Both the position numbers and the translations under genes were made by a program. Positions 54,287 through 62,717 of a stretch of 64,000 nucleotides of DNA are shown here, piece after piece. The notes beneath the pieces were generated by a model that saw only the letters and a program-made list of their open reading frames with translations, did not search any database and had not been told where the DNA came from. Positions within the stretch are counted from its first letter, which is position 1, and every line of letters begins with the position of its first letter. Origin of the DNA: Alphaproteobacteria bacterium (GTDB lineage Bacteria > Pseudomonadota > Alphaproteobacteria > Acetobacterales > Acetobacteraceae); the NCBI GenBank assembly GCA_016869715.1, contig VGDM01000004.1, positions 81,696-145,695 on the forward strand, in the 5' to 3' direction.

Positions 54287-55366
54287 TTACACTCCTTCCA
54301 CAAGGGATGGCGGGGAGAGCGGGTCGGCGCCGTAATGCCTCAGCCAGCGGATATCGGCTTCATAGAAGGGGCGCAGATCAGGGATGCCGTGCTTCAACAT
54401 GGTAATGCGTTCAATCCCCATGCCGAAGGCAAAGCCCTGCCATTCGCGCGGATCAATGCCGCAATTGGCCAGCACTTTCGGGTGCACCATGCCAGAGCCC
54501 AAAATCTCCAGCCAATCGCCGCCCTGGCCCAATTCGCCGGTTTTGCGGCTCCAGCCTATATCCACTTCCATGGAAGGTTCCGTGAAGGGGAAATAGGAAG
54601 CGCGGAACCGCACCGGCAAATCGGCAATGCCGAAAAAGGCGCGCAGGAAATCAATCAGGCAGCCCTTCAAATGGCCGAGATGAATGTTGCGATCAATCAC
54701 CAAGCCTTCCACCTGATGAAACATCGGCGAATGCGTCGCGTCATGATCGGCGCGATAGGTGCGGCCCGGCACAATCACGCGAATGGGTGGCGCTTCATTC
54801 AGCATGGTGCGGATCTGCACCGGGGAGGTGTGGGTACGCAGCACTGGCCGGCGCCCATCAACGGCGGGCACATAGAAAGTATCGTGATCCTGCCGTGCGG
54901 GATGGTGTAAGGGGATATTGAGTGCGCCGAAATTATGCCAGTCACTTTCGATATCGGGGCCTTCCGCCACCTTGAAGCCCATGGCGCCGAAAAGTGTCGT
55001 TAGTTCTTCCATGGTGCGCGCGATGGGGTGGATGCCGCCTTCCGCTGCCGTGCCGGGCGCGAAGGGGCGCGGCGGCAGGGATACATCCATGCGTTCTGCC
55101 ACGAGGCGCGCGTCGAGATCTGTTTCGGCAACAACGGCACGAGTCACATCGAAATATAGTTGGATTTCGTTTTCAGCGTCGTTCAGCAGGCGAGCGTGAG
55201 CCGGAATAGCTTCGCTGGGCAATTTCCGCAGTTCGCCCTTTAAGCGCTTAACGAGGCTGTTCTTCCCCAAGTGCTTAACTCGAAGAAGGTCCAATTCCTT
55301 AAGGTTAGCCGCTGATGCGAAGGCGGATCTCGCCTCAGCCACCAGCTTTGCGACGTCATCGATCAT
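54287..55366 (-). CDS. pheS: Phenylalanine-tRNA ligase alpha subunit
   Basis: The catalytic 359-aa subunit. An N-terminal coiled coil (VAEARSAFASAANLKELDLL) binds tRNA. Class II motifs are present: HPIARTMEELTTLFGAMGFKV, HPARQDHDTFYV, TYRADHDATHSPMFHQVEGL (motif 2 region), and GWLEILGSG-like DWLEILGSGMVHPKVLANCG with GFAFGMGIERITML (motif 3). ATG 55366 is preceded by AGGGAAAC. It is separated from rplT by a 78-bp gap containing a strong hairpin. Confidence 0.96.
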   Translation of the reverse strand: MIDDVAKLVAEARSAFASAANLKELDLLRVKHLGKNSLVKRLKGELRKLPSEAIPAHARLLNDAENEIQLYFDVTRAVVAETDLDARLVAERMDVSLPPRPFAPGTAAEGGIHPIARTMEELTTLFGAMGFKVAEGPDIESDWHNFGALNIPLHHPARQDHDTFYVPAVDGRRPVLRTHTSPVQIRTMLNEAPPIRVIVPGRTYRADHDATHSPMFHQVEGLVIDRNIHLGHLKGCLIDFLRAFFGIADLPVRFRASYFPFTEPSMEVDIGWSRKTGELGQGGDWLEILGSGMVHPKVLANCGIDPREWQGFAFGMGIERITMLKHGIPDLRPFYEADIRWLRHYGADPLSPPSLVEGV

Positions 55367-55383
55367 GTTTCCCTCATGCGCGA

Positions 55384-55417
55384 AAGGCCGCAACCGGGAT
55401 GCCCCGGTTACGGCCTT
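55384..55417 (-). terminator. Stable hairpin between rplT and pheS
   Basis: AAGGCCG-t-AACCGG pairs with CCGGTT-g-CGGCCTT around a six-base loop, ending 18 bp upstream of the pheS ATG, with only three or four T residues after the stem. It could be a partial terminator or attenuator separating ribosomal-protein from synthetase expression, or an mRNA processing site. Confidence 0.55.
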
Positions 55418-55444
55418 CGTCGTTACACCTGGAAAAGGGTCTAA

Positions 55445-55804
55445 TCAGGCGGCGCCGGCCGCCTTCGCCTTTTCCACCAGCGCCGCGAAGGCCGCCGGTT
55501 CGTCAAAGGCAAGTGCTGCCATCACCTTACGGTCCATCTCAATCCCCGCCGCCTTAATGCCGGCGATGAAGCGGGAATAGGTAAGGCCATGCTCACGAAC
55601 GGCAGCATTGATGCGCTGGATCCAAAGGCCGCGGAAATCGCGCTTCTTGTTGCGACGGTCGCGATAGGCATATTGCAGCGCCTTTTCGACCCGCTCCAAA
55701 GCGGGGCGATAGGCGGTGCCGGACCGGCCGACATAACCTTCAGAAAGCTTCAGAACCTTCTTGTGGCGGGCGTGCTTGGTGACGCCGCGTTTGACACGAG
55801 CCAT
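55445..55804 (-). CDS. rplT: 50S ribosomal protein L20
   Basis: A 119-aa 23S rRNA-binding protein required early in 50S assembly. It begins [20 protein letters not shown] and contains [20 protein letters not shown] and [18 protein letters not shown], all invariant L20 stretches. It is 15 bp downstream of rpmI. L20 commonly represses its own operon by binding the leader RNA; a long structured leader upstream of rpmI would allow this here. Confidence 0.98.
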   Translation of the reverse strand: MARVKRGVTKHARHKKVLKLSEGYVGRSGTAYRPALERVEKALQYAYRDRRNKKRDFRGLWIQRINAAVREHGLTYSRFIAGIKAAGIEMDRKVMAALAFDEPAAFAALVEKAKAAGAA

Positions 55805-55819
55805 TTTGCGTCCCTCCCT

Positions 55820-56026
55820 TTACCGGTCCAGCCCATAAGGAAGCCACTGCTTCACGGTATCACCATCCTGCTTATCCAGCACGAAGGTGCCGCGGTTCTG
55901 GCGCTTCATTTTGGACCGCTTGGCGGACAGCATGTGGCGCTTAAAGCCACCGCCTGCCTTGACCTTGCCGGTCGCGGTCAGACGGAAGCGCTTTTTCACG
56001 CTTGATTTCGTCTTCATCTTGGACAT
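55820..56026 (-). CDS. rpmI: 50S ribosomal protein L35
   Basis: A 68-aa basic protein ([20 protein letters not shown] ... [14 protein letters not shown]), clearly L35. ATAGGAGGG is a strong ribosome-binding site. infC, which usually precedes rpmI, is absent: the upstream gene is cheZ on the opposite strand, so rpmI is the first gene of the operon here. Confidence 0.97.
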   Translation of the reverse strand: MSKMKTKSSVKKRFRLTATGKVKAGGGFKRHMLSAKRSKMKRQNRGTFVLDKQDGDTVKQWLPYGLDR

Positions 56027-56142
56027 TTTGCCCTCCTATGGGGTCAGGCCTTCCGCTTTGCACCCGTTGCCGGGGCCGCACCATGCGGCGGGAAGGGTCT
56101 CCCGGCCGGGCATGCCCAGAGGGCCACGGCTCGGGAGGCGGG

Positions 56143-56171
56143 TCTATAGCGCCCGAAAGTTTTCCACACAA
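56143..56171 (-). promoter_or_regulatory. Putative sigma-70 promoter of rpmI-rplT
   Basis: On the minus strand TTGTGT (56171-56166), a 17-bp spacer and TATAGA (56148-56143) precede a GC-rich leader of about 110 nt with several small hairpins (for example GCCGC-ATGGT-GCGGC) before rpmI. The leader could bind L20. Confidence 0.6.
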
Positions 56172-56271
56172 GACCCGCCCCGCAGAAACGGAAATTTCAC
56201 CTTTATGGGTGTGTAATGCGCCTGTGATGACCCGGCGGTTTGGCCGCCCTTTGGATTCAGGACGAAGCCTC

Positions 56272-56892
56272 ATGTCGCATTCGCAAGCGAATACGCTGCC
56301 GGACCCAGAAGTGCTCAGAGCCGCTATGGAGCCCCTTTTCGGAGATTTGCGCGCCTTTATGGACCGCCGCATCGCTGAAGTGAGCGCCGAGGTCTCTGCC
56401 AGCGCGCAGCTTCTGGGCATGAGCGAGGAAAATCTGGCAAGCCAGATATCCTCGGTTCATGAAAGAATCGCCGGCATGATTTCCACCCCGCAGCCGGGCA
56501 ATCGGACCTCTGGCCAAAAACTGGAAGCGGTGGCGCAGGCAACCGAGGCCGCCGCTAATACCATCCTGGAAGCGGCTGAGGCCATTCAAGAATGGCTGGA
56601 AAAGGGCTCGGGTAGCCCAGATGCGCTGCCCGCCATCACCGAAAGGGTGGATGCGATCTTTGAGGCATGTTCCTTCCAAGATTTGACCGACCAGCGCATC
56701 CGCCGTGCCATTCGGGATTCGCAGCAGGTGGAATCCATCCTGGAGGATATCCTGCCCGAAACCGCCCAGCCGGGTCCCAATGCCGCCCGGCACAAGGTGG
56801 AGCTGAAGGGCGTGGTGCAAACTGTCGCAGACCCGAAAATGGCCGGCCTCGCTCTAGCGCAGGATGAGATTGACCGGCTGCTGAACGGGTAA
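56272..56892 (+). CDS. CheZ-like protein phosphatase
   Basis: A 206-aa, highly helical protein. The stretch EACSFQDLTDQRIRRAIRD (about residues 131-149) matches the CheZ active-site helix, with the catalytic Gln in the position after Phe, and the C-terminal LAQDEIDRLLNG matches the CheY-binding tail. It probably dephosphorylates CheY-P or a related receiver in the cytosol. No che, fla or receptor genes are nearby, so this is an orphan. The start ATG 56272 gives an N-terminus typical of alphaproteobacterial members. Divergent from rpmI. Confidence 0.8.
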   Translation: MSHSQANTLPDPEVLRAAMEPLFGDLRAFMDRRIAEVSAEVSASAQLLGMSEENLASQISSVHERIAGMISTPQPGNRTSGQKLEAVAQATEAAANTILEAAEAIQEWLEKGSGSPDALPAITERVDAIFEACSFQDLTDQRIRRAIRDSQQVESILEDILPETAQPGPNAARHKVELKGVVQTVADPKMAGLALAQDEIDRLLNG

Positions 56893-56953
56893 ATCTTTCA
56901 CCAGACCCATAAGCGGGTTCCGGTTCCGCGCTGGGAAGTCTATATCCCCGCCC

Positions 56954-57781
56954 ATGCTTTCCTTTCGCAAGATGCATGGGCTCGGCAATGATTTCATGGT
57001 GCTGGATGGCCGCGCCCAGCCGTTGGGGCTGACGCGCGCCCAGATGGTCGCGCTGGCGGATCGTCGGCGCGGCATTGGCTGCGACCAGCTGATCATCATG
57101 GAACCGCCGCCAGCCGGTGCTGATGTCTTCATGCGCATCCATAATCCGGATGGGTCGGAAGCGGGTGCTTGCGGCAATGCCACGCGCTGCATCGCTTCAC
57201 TAATCGCCGCTGAAACCGGCAAGGCGCGGGTCGTGGTGCGCACTATTGCCGGCGATTTGCCAAGTGTATCCCGCCCCGATGGGCTCTGGCAGGTGGATAT
57301 GGGGCCGGCGCGGCTCGGCTGGCGGGATGTGCCGCTGGCGCAGGAGGTGGATACGCTGCACCTGCCTCTTGCTTGTGGCCCGGTGGCGGACCCAGCGGCC
57401 TGTTCCATGGGCAATCCGCATGCGACGTTTTTCGTGCCTGATCTGGATGCCTTGGCGATCAGCGATATCGGCCCGCGCCTGGAACATGATCCGATCTTTC
57501 CGGACCGCGCCAATATCGGCTTTGTGCAGGTGATGGCGCCGGATCATGTGCGGCTTGTCGTTTGGGAAAGGGGCGCGGGGCTGACGCTTGCCTGTGGGTC
57601 GGGCGCCTGTGCGGCAGTGGTCAATGCGCATCGGCGGGGGCTCACCGGGCGCTCGGCACGCATTACCATGCCGGGCGGTGATCTGTTCATTGAACGGCGC
57701 CGGGACGGGCATGTGCTGATGACCGGGACTTTTGCCACAGCCTTCATCGGGCAGGTTGACCCGCGGGCGCTGGCGCCATGA
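56954..57781 (+). CDS. dapF: Diaminopimelate epimerase
   Basis: Cofactor-independent racemase (275 aa) converting LL- to meso-diaminopimelate for lysine and peptidoglycan. It begins FRKMHGLGNDFMVLDG; the two catalytic cysteines lie in GACGNATRC and ACGSGACA. AACCTGCCAAG-type neighbours are absent; mtaB and ftsY follow in overlapping frames (dapF-mtaB-ftsY is a familiar alphaproteobacterial order). Confidence 0.96.
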   Translation: MLSFRKMHGLGNDFMVLDGRAQPLGLTRAQMVALADRRRGIGCDQLIIMEPPPAGADVFMRIHNPDGSEAGACGNATRCIASLIAAETGKARVVVRTIAGDLPSVSRPDGLWQVDMGPARLGWRDVPLAQEVDTLHLPLACGPVADPAACSMGNPHATFFVPDLDALAISDIGPRLEHDPIFPDRANIGFVQVMAPDHVRLVVWERGAGLTLACGSGACAAVVNAHRRGLTGRSARITMPGGDLFIERRRDGHVLMTGTFATAFIGQVDPRALAP

Positions 57782-59034
57782 GTGCTTCGGAAGCCCCTCG
57801 GCTGCTGAGCTTTGGCTGCCGGCTCAATACTTATGAGAGTGAGGCGATGCGCGACCTGGCCAGCAAGGCAGGGCAGGGCAATGCCATCATCGTCAATACC
57901 TGCGCGGTCACGGCGGAAGCGGAACGCCAGGCGCGGCAGGCGATCAGACGGGCGCATCGCGACAATCCCGGTGCGCGCATCATCGTCACCGGCTGCGCGG
58001 CGCAAATCGCGCCCGAGAAATGGGCTGGCTTGCCGGGGGTAGAACGCGTCATTGGCAATGCCGATAAGCTGAAGCCCGAAACCTGGGCTGCCTTGGATGC
58101 GCCGCCCGCGCCAGTGACGGACATCATGGCTGCGCGCGAAACAGCCGCCCATCTGGTGACGGAATTCGCCGGGCGCGCGCGGGCTTTCGTGCAGGTGCAG
58201 CAGGGCTGTGACCATCGCTGCACCTTTTGCGTGATCCCCTTCGGGCGTGGGCCTTCGCGGTCCGTGCCGATTGGCGTGATTGTAGAGCAGCTGCGCGCCC
58301 TGGTGGCGGCGGGGTATCGCGAAGCGGTGCTGACAGGGGTTGATGTGACCTCCTACGGGCCGGATTTGCCGGGCAGCCCGACGCTTGGGCAAATGATCCG
58401 GCGCGTGCTGGCGCTGGTGCCGGAATTGCCGCGGCTCCGCTTGTCATCGCTCGATCCAGTGGAGGTGGATGAAGACCTTTGGCGGCTGATTGCGGACGAA
58501 CCGCGGCTCATGCCGCATTTGCATCTTTCCTTGCAGCACGGGTCTGATTTGATCCTGAAGCGCATGAAGCGGCGGCATTTGCGCGAGGATGCGATTGCGC
58601 TGGCGGCGAAGGCGCGGCGGCTGCGGCCCGATATCGTGTTTGGTGCTGATCTTATTGCGGGTTTCCCGACCGAGACCGAAGCGCAATTCCAGGAAAGTCT
58701 TGATCTGGTGAAAGATTGCGACCTCTCTTTCCTCCATGTTTTCCCCTATTCGGAACGTCTAGGCACGCCGGCGGCGCGCATGCCGCAAATCCCTGTGCCG
58801 GAACGTCGGGCCCGCGCGGCGCGGCTGCGCGAAGCCGGGGCATCGGCGGCGGCACGATACTACGCGGCGCGTTTGGGGCAAGAGGAACAGGTTTTGTTGG
58901 AACATCCCGATCGCGGCCATACGGCATATTTCGCGCCGCTCCGCTTGCTGGGCGGCGCGGGTCAGCCAGGGGAAATCTGGCGGCTGCGCGTGATTGGTGC
59001 TGATGCCGATGGGCTTTTGGCGGAGGCAGCCTGA
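57778..59034 (+). CDS. mtaB: tRNA (N6-L-threonylcarbamoyladenosine(37)-C2)-methylthiotransferase
   Basis: Radical SAM methylthiotransferase (418 aa) that makes ms2t6A37 in tRNA. The N-terminal UPF0004 domain carries three cluster cysteines (SFGCRLNTYESEAM; VNTCAVTAEAERQARQAI; VTGCAAQ). The radical-SAM motif is QQGCDHRCTFCVIPFGRGPS (C-x3-C-x2-C). A TRAM-like C-terminal domain follows (EEQVLLEHPDRGHTAYFAPL). It overlaps dapF (ATGA) and ftsY (TGATG). The GRGPSRS after the cluster favours MtaB over MiaB/RimO. Confidence 0.94.
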   Translation: MSASEAPRLLSFGCRLNTYESEAMRDLASKAGQGNAIIVNTCAVTAEAERQARQAIRRAHRDNPGARIIVTGCAAQIAPEKWAGLPGVERVIGNADKLKPETWAALDAPPAPVTDIMAARETAAHLVTEFAGRARAFVQVQQGCDHRCTFCVIPFGRGPSRSVPIGVIVEQLRALVAAGYREAVLTGVDVTSYGPDLPGSPTLGQMIRRVLALVPELPRLRLSSLDPVEVDEDLWRLIADEPRLMPHLHLSLQHGSDLILKRMKRRHLREDAIALAAKARRLRPDIVFGADLIAGFPTETEAQFQESLDLVKDCDLSFLHVFPYSERLGTPAARMPQIPVPERRARAARLREAGASAAARYYAARLGQEEQVLLEHPDRGHTAYFAPLRLLGGAGQPGEIWRLRVIGADADGLLAEAA

Positions 59035-60119
59035 TGGCGCTACGTGATTTCTTTGGCCGTTTGCGCGGCGGCAACGCGCCGCAGCCAGCGCTTGAAGAGC
59101 CACAGGCGGCTGCGCCAGTGCCGGTGCAGGACGCGCCACTGCCTGAAGCGCCAGCGCCAACTGCCGAAACCCCACCGCCTGAGGCAGAAGCGCCTGCCGA
59201 AACGGGGTGGTTTGCGCGGCTCAAAGCAGGGCTGTCGCGTTCCACCACCAAGCTCACGGATAGCTTTGTCTCCCTGCTGCACAAAAGGCGGCTGGATGAT
59301 GAGGCGTTAGAGGAGCTGGAGGAAACCCTGATCACGGCTGATCTGGGTGTCCCGGCGTCACGTCGGATTGTGGAAGGCTTCCGCCGCACGCGCTTCGGCA
59401 AGGAAGTAACCGAGGAGGAAGTGAAGACCGCGCTGGCGGAGGAAATCGCCGCCATTCTGGAACCCGTTGCGAAGCCGCTGGAAGTGATCCCTGCCCGTGC
59501 GCCGCATGTGGTGCTGGTGGTGGGGGTGAACGGCACCGGCAAGACCACAACCATCGCCAAGCTTGGTCGGCATTACGCCGAACAGGGACTGAAAATCGGC
59601 TTCGTCGCCGGCGATACTTTCCGTGCCGCAGCGGTGGAGCAATTGCAGGTCTGGGCTGGGCGGACCTCCGCGCAGTTTTTTGCGCCATCCAAGCCAGGCG
59701 CCGATGCGGCGGGGCTTGCCTTTGACGCGCTGACGGCGGCGCGCGCTGATGGGCTTGATCTTCTGCTGGTGGATACTGCTGGGCGGCTGCACAATAAATC
59801 TGCCCTGATGGAACAACTCCGCAAAATCATCCGCGTCATTAGGCGCGTGGATGAAGCGGCACCACATTCCGTGCTGCTGGTGCTGGATGCGACAACAGGG
59901 CAAAACGCCATCCAACAGGTCAAGGTCTTCAAGGAAATGGTGGATGTGACCGGGCTTGCCGTGACCAAGCTTGATGGTTCGGCCAAGGGCGGTGTTGTGG
60001 TTGCGCTGGCGCAGGAATTCGGCCTGCCCGTGCATGTGGTGGGCGTCGGCGAGACGGACCAGGATTTACGCGCCTTCGCCGCGTGGGATTTCGCGCGCGG
60101 GCTATTGGGGCTGGACTGA
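59034..60119 (+). CDS. ftsY: Signal recognition particle receptor FtsY
   Basis: SRP receptor GTPase (361 aa) delivering ribosome-nascent-chain complexes to the membrane. A Pro/Glu-rich acidic A-domain (about residues 15-60) precedes the N domain (TDSFVSLLHKRRLDDEALEE) and the G domain: GVNGTGKTTTIAKLG (G1), DTFRAAAVEQLQVWA, DTAGRLHNKSALMEQL and TKLDGSAKGGVVVAL. Last of the dapF-mtaB-ftsY cluster. Confidence 0.97.
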   Translation: MALRDFFGRLRGGNAPQPALEEPQAAAPVPVQDAPLPEAPAPTAETPPPEAEAPAETGWFARLKAGLSRSTTKLTDSFVSLLHKRRLDDEALEELEETLITADLGVPASRRIVEGFRRTRFGKEVTEEEVKTALAEEIAAILEPVAKPLEVIPARAPHVVLVVGVNGTGKTTTIAKLGRHYAEQGLKIGFVAGDTFRAAAVEQLQVWAGRTSAQFFAPSKPGADAAGLAFDALTAARADGLDLLLVDTAGRLHNKSALMEQLRKIIRVIRRVDEAAPHSVLLVLDATTGQNAIQQVKVFKEMVDVTGLAVTKLDGSAKGGVVVALAQEFGLPVHVVGVGETDQDLRAFAAWDFARGLLGLD

Positions 60120-60147
60120 CCCGCATTACTGGCGGATGGTTCAGCAC

Positions 60148-60720
60148 ATGAACAAACACCTCATCGCCCGCACCCCCATCCCCGATATCGCCGCCCTGCC
60201 GGAAGATATCCGCGCCCGCATCCTGACCGTACAGGAAAAATCGGGCTTCATTCCCAATGTATTTCTGATGCTGGCGCATCGCCCGACGGAATTCCGCGCC
60301 TTCATGGCCTATCACGATACGCTGATGGACAAGGCCGAAGGGCTTTCCAAGGCTGAACGCGAAATGATCGTGGTCGTCGTATCATCGCGCAACCAATGCC
60401 AATATTGCGTAGTCGCACATGGCGCCATTTTGCGTATCCGCGCCAGGAATGCGATGATCGCGGACCAGATCGCCGCCAATTGGCGCAAGGCCGATATCTC
60501 GGCGAAGCAGAAGGCCATGCTGGAATTTGCGCTCAAGGTGACTGACCGCGCCAATGAAGTGAATGATGCGGATCATGAGGCGTTGCGTGCCGCCGGCTTC
60601 GATGATGAAGCCATCTGGGACATCGCCGCCATCGCCGCCTTTTTCGGTATGTCGAACCGCCTGGCGAATGTGACCAATCTGCGACCAAACGACGAATTCT
60701 ACGCCATGGGAAGGGGCTGA
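60148..60720 (+). CDS. Peroxidase-related protein (AhpD/carboxymuconolactone decarboxylase-like)
   Basis: A 190-aa protein with the AhpD-like CxxC motif SSRNQCQYCVVAHGAI (redox-active pair with a nearby His), preceded by FIPNVFLMLAHRPTEFRAFM and followed by KQKAMLEFALKVTDRANEV and FDDEAIWDIAAIAAFFGMSN. This is the uncharacterised peroxidase-related (TIGR01926-type) family. ATG 60136 is an alternative start. It lies 4 bp before the creatininase gene and probably shares its transcript. Confidence 0.85.
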   Translation: MNKHLIARTPIPDIAALPEDIRARILTVQEKSGFIPNVFLMLAHRPTEFRAFMAYHDTLMDKAEGLSKAEREMIVVVVSSRNQCQYCVVAHGAILRIRARNAMIADQIAANWRKADISAKQKAMLEFALKVTDRANEVNDADHEALRAAGFDDEAIWDIAAIAAFFGMSNRLANVTNLRPNDEFYAMGRG

Positions 60721-60724
60721 GGCA

Positions 60725-61522
60725 GTGACTGAAACCCGTTGGGAACGCATGACAGCGCCGGAATTGCGCGCACTCGCAGAACGTAATGCGGTGGTGATCC
60801 TGCCCGTGGCCGCGCTTGAGCAACACGGGCCGCATTTGCCGGTGTGGACCGATAGTTTCATCGGCCATTCCATCGCCATTCGTGCTGCTGAATTATGCGC
60901 TGACCTGCCGGCTGTGGTGCTGCCGCCCATGTGGACGGGCTTGTCTGAGCATCACTTCCCCTTTGGCGGCACGATCAGCCTGGATTACGCTACCTTTGCC
61001 GGGGTGCTGCGCTGCGTGATGCGGTCCTTGCTGGCGGATGGGTTTTCGCGGCTGATGCTGTTCAATTCCCATGGCGGTAATGCCGAGCCCCTAGCCGTGG
61101 CGTCACGGGAAATGGCGCATTAGTTTGGCGTACCGGTACTGACCACCTCCATTACGCGCGTCGCACCCAAGGAAATCGCGGCGGCACTCACAGCGCAGCC
61201 TGGCATTCAGCATGCCTGCGAAGGGGAGACCAGCCTCTGGCCGCATCTCGATCCTTCCCAGGTGCGGATGGATCAGATTGCCCATTCGGTTTCGCTGGGC
61301 AGCTTCGATGCCTTTGCGCTTGCGGTGACGCGCTTCTGGTCATTTTCTGAGCGTGCGCCCGTGACCGGCGTGAAGGGCGATCCCAGCGCGGCCACGGCAG
61401 AAAAGGGCACGGCGATTTTCGAAGCCATGGCGGCGGGGCTCGCACGGGAATTGCGCGATACGTCGCTTTGGGCCAAGCCTGACGCGGTATGGACACCAGG
61501 CCGCGCCCAGGGGCCACGCTGA
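60725..61522 (+). pseudogene. Creatininase-family amidohydrolase interrupted by one in-frame TAG
   Basis: The protein of about 265 aa starts at GTG 60725 (MTETRWERMTAPELRAL). Its metal-binding and family motifs are intact: PVAALEQHGPHLPVWTDS, WTGLSEHHFPFGGTISLD, LFNSHGGNAEPLAVASREM and the distal ACEGETSLWPHLDPSQV. A single TAG (61121-61123) interrupts the reading frame after 132 codons; all sequence downstream remains in the same frame and well conserved. It may be a recent pseudogene, a base-calling error or readthrough. The family hydrolyses cyclic amides such as creatinine or formamide-type pathway intermediates. Confidence 0.88.
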
Positions 61523-61543
61523 TCAAAAAACGGGAGGCTTCAC

Positions 61544-62311
61544 ATGAGCCAGGACACTGCCGAACATATCCTCGCCACACGCCGCGCGAAGCGGCTTTTG
61601 GCACCCTTGGGCGCCGCTGCCCCCGCCACCGCGGCAGAAGGCTACAAGCTGCAATTTCAGGTCGCAACCAAGCTTGGCGCCGTGCCGCCGGCTGGCTTCA
61701 AGATCGGCGCCACCACCAAGCAGATGCAGACTATCCTTGGCCTGACCGGCCCCGCCGGTGGCTTTGTGCCGAAGGAAGGGCTGCGCAATACACCGGCCAC
61801 TGTCCGCTTTGCCGATTTCCTGAACCCCGGCGTGGAATGCGAAGTGGGCCTCAGGCTCGGGCAGCATCTGCCCCATGGCGCCCATGCGCGTGAAAGCGTC
61901 GCCGCCGCAGTTGCCGAGGTGTTTCCGGCGATTGAGATTGTCGAAAAGCGATATGGCGATTGGGCCGAGCTTGGCACGCCCAGCCTGATCGCCGATCAGG
62001 TCTTCCATGCCGCCGGGGTGCTGGGCGCCCCGACGCCCAATTGGCGCGCGCTTGACCTTGGCGCTACGTGCGGGCGCATGACCGTGGCAGGTACAGTGCG
62101 GGGGGAGGGGGTGGGCGCCGACCTGCTCGGCCACCCGATGGAGGCTTTGGCCTGGCTTGCCGGTTCCGATTGCGCGCGTGAATTTGGCGGGCTGCGCGCG
62201 GGGCAGGTTGTATTCCTCGGCTCCGTCACGCCACCCATTTGGCTGGATGGCCCCTGCGATGTGCTGGTCGAATTCGACACGCTCGGTAAGGTTGCCTTGA
62301 ACTTCACCTGA
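61544..62311 (+). CDS. 2-keto-4-pentenoate hydratase/fumarylacetoacetate hydrolase-like protein
   Basis: A 255-aa enzyme of the MhpD/DmpE-like FAH superfamily. Features: GYKLQFQVATKLGAVPPAGFKIGATT, FADFLNPGVECEVGLRLG, whose acidic residues fit the divalent metal site (Glu-x-Glu), AVAEVFPAIEIVEKRY and the substrate loop GSVTPPIWLDGP. It acts on 2-hydroxy-dienoate-type products of meta-cleavage pathways; the exact substrate is open. It lies 21 bp after the creatininase gene, so the three genes at 60.1-62.3 kb look like a small degradative operon. Confidence 0.87.
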   Translation: MSQDTAEHILATRRAKRLLAPLGAAAPATAAEGYKLQFQVATKLGAVPPAGFKIGATTKQMQTILGLTGPAGGFVPKEGLRNTPATVRFADFLNPGVECEVGLRLGQHLPHGAHARESVAAAVAEVFPAIEIVEKRYGDWAELGTPSLIADQVFHAAGVLGAPTPNWRALDLGATCGRMTVAGTVRGEGVGADLLGHPMEALAWLAGSDCAREFGGLRAGQVVFLGSVTPPIWLDGPCDVLVEFDTLGKVALNFT

Positions 62312-62323
62312 GAGCGGGTTCTT

Positions 62324-62347
62324 GGCGCAGCGCCTAGCCGCTGCGCC
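62324..62347 (+). terminator. Hairpin after the hydratase gene
   Basis: GGCGCAGCG-CCTAGC-CGCTGCGCC is a perfect 9-bp stem 12 bp past the stop. No T-tract follows directly, but the following 60 bp are AT-rich. Confidence 0.5.
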
Positions 62348-62489
62348 GCAGGTGTCAATTAATCGCAAATAAATTTTTGAGATTTACTCTTTCGCTTACT
62401 TCTTGTTAACCTTTCCACCGTTACAAATGGTTCATGGCGTTGATCACGCCCTGAACGTGCCAAAACGGCTGTGTGAATGGACCAAAACC

Positions 62490-62717
62490 ATGCATACCGC
62501 CGATTGGAAGATGCTTCCGTACGAAGTGCAGCTTGTACTCTCCCGCGAAGCCATGCGCCGCGCCGCTGATACGCTCGCTGAACACGCTGAAATGCTTGCT
62601 GCTGAAATGGGAGATGGCGCTTTGCGCGATCGTGGCGGTCCTGATGCGCTCAGGCTTTTTGCCGCGCTGGTGCGCACCACACATGATAAGGGCTTTGGCC
62701 AGGTTGGCCACGCCTGA
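62490..62717 (+). CDS. Small conserved hypothetical protein
   Basis: A 75-aa protein from ATG 62490 (MHTADWKMLPYEVQLVLSRE), largely helical (AMRRAADTLAEHAEMLAAEM), ending DALRLFAALVRTTHDKGFG. No known domain. An upstream ATG (62427) in the same frame is a possible start; neither has a clear ribosome-binding site. The preceding 150 bp are AT-rich and probably contain its promoter. Its stop abuts the end of the TonB-like gene on the other strand. Confidence 0.55.
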   Translation: MHTADWKMLPYEVQLVLSREAMRRAADTLAEHAEMLAAEMGDGALRDRGGPDALRLFAALVRTTHDKGFGQVGHA

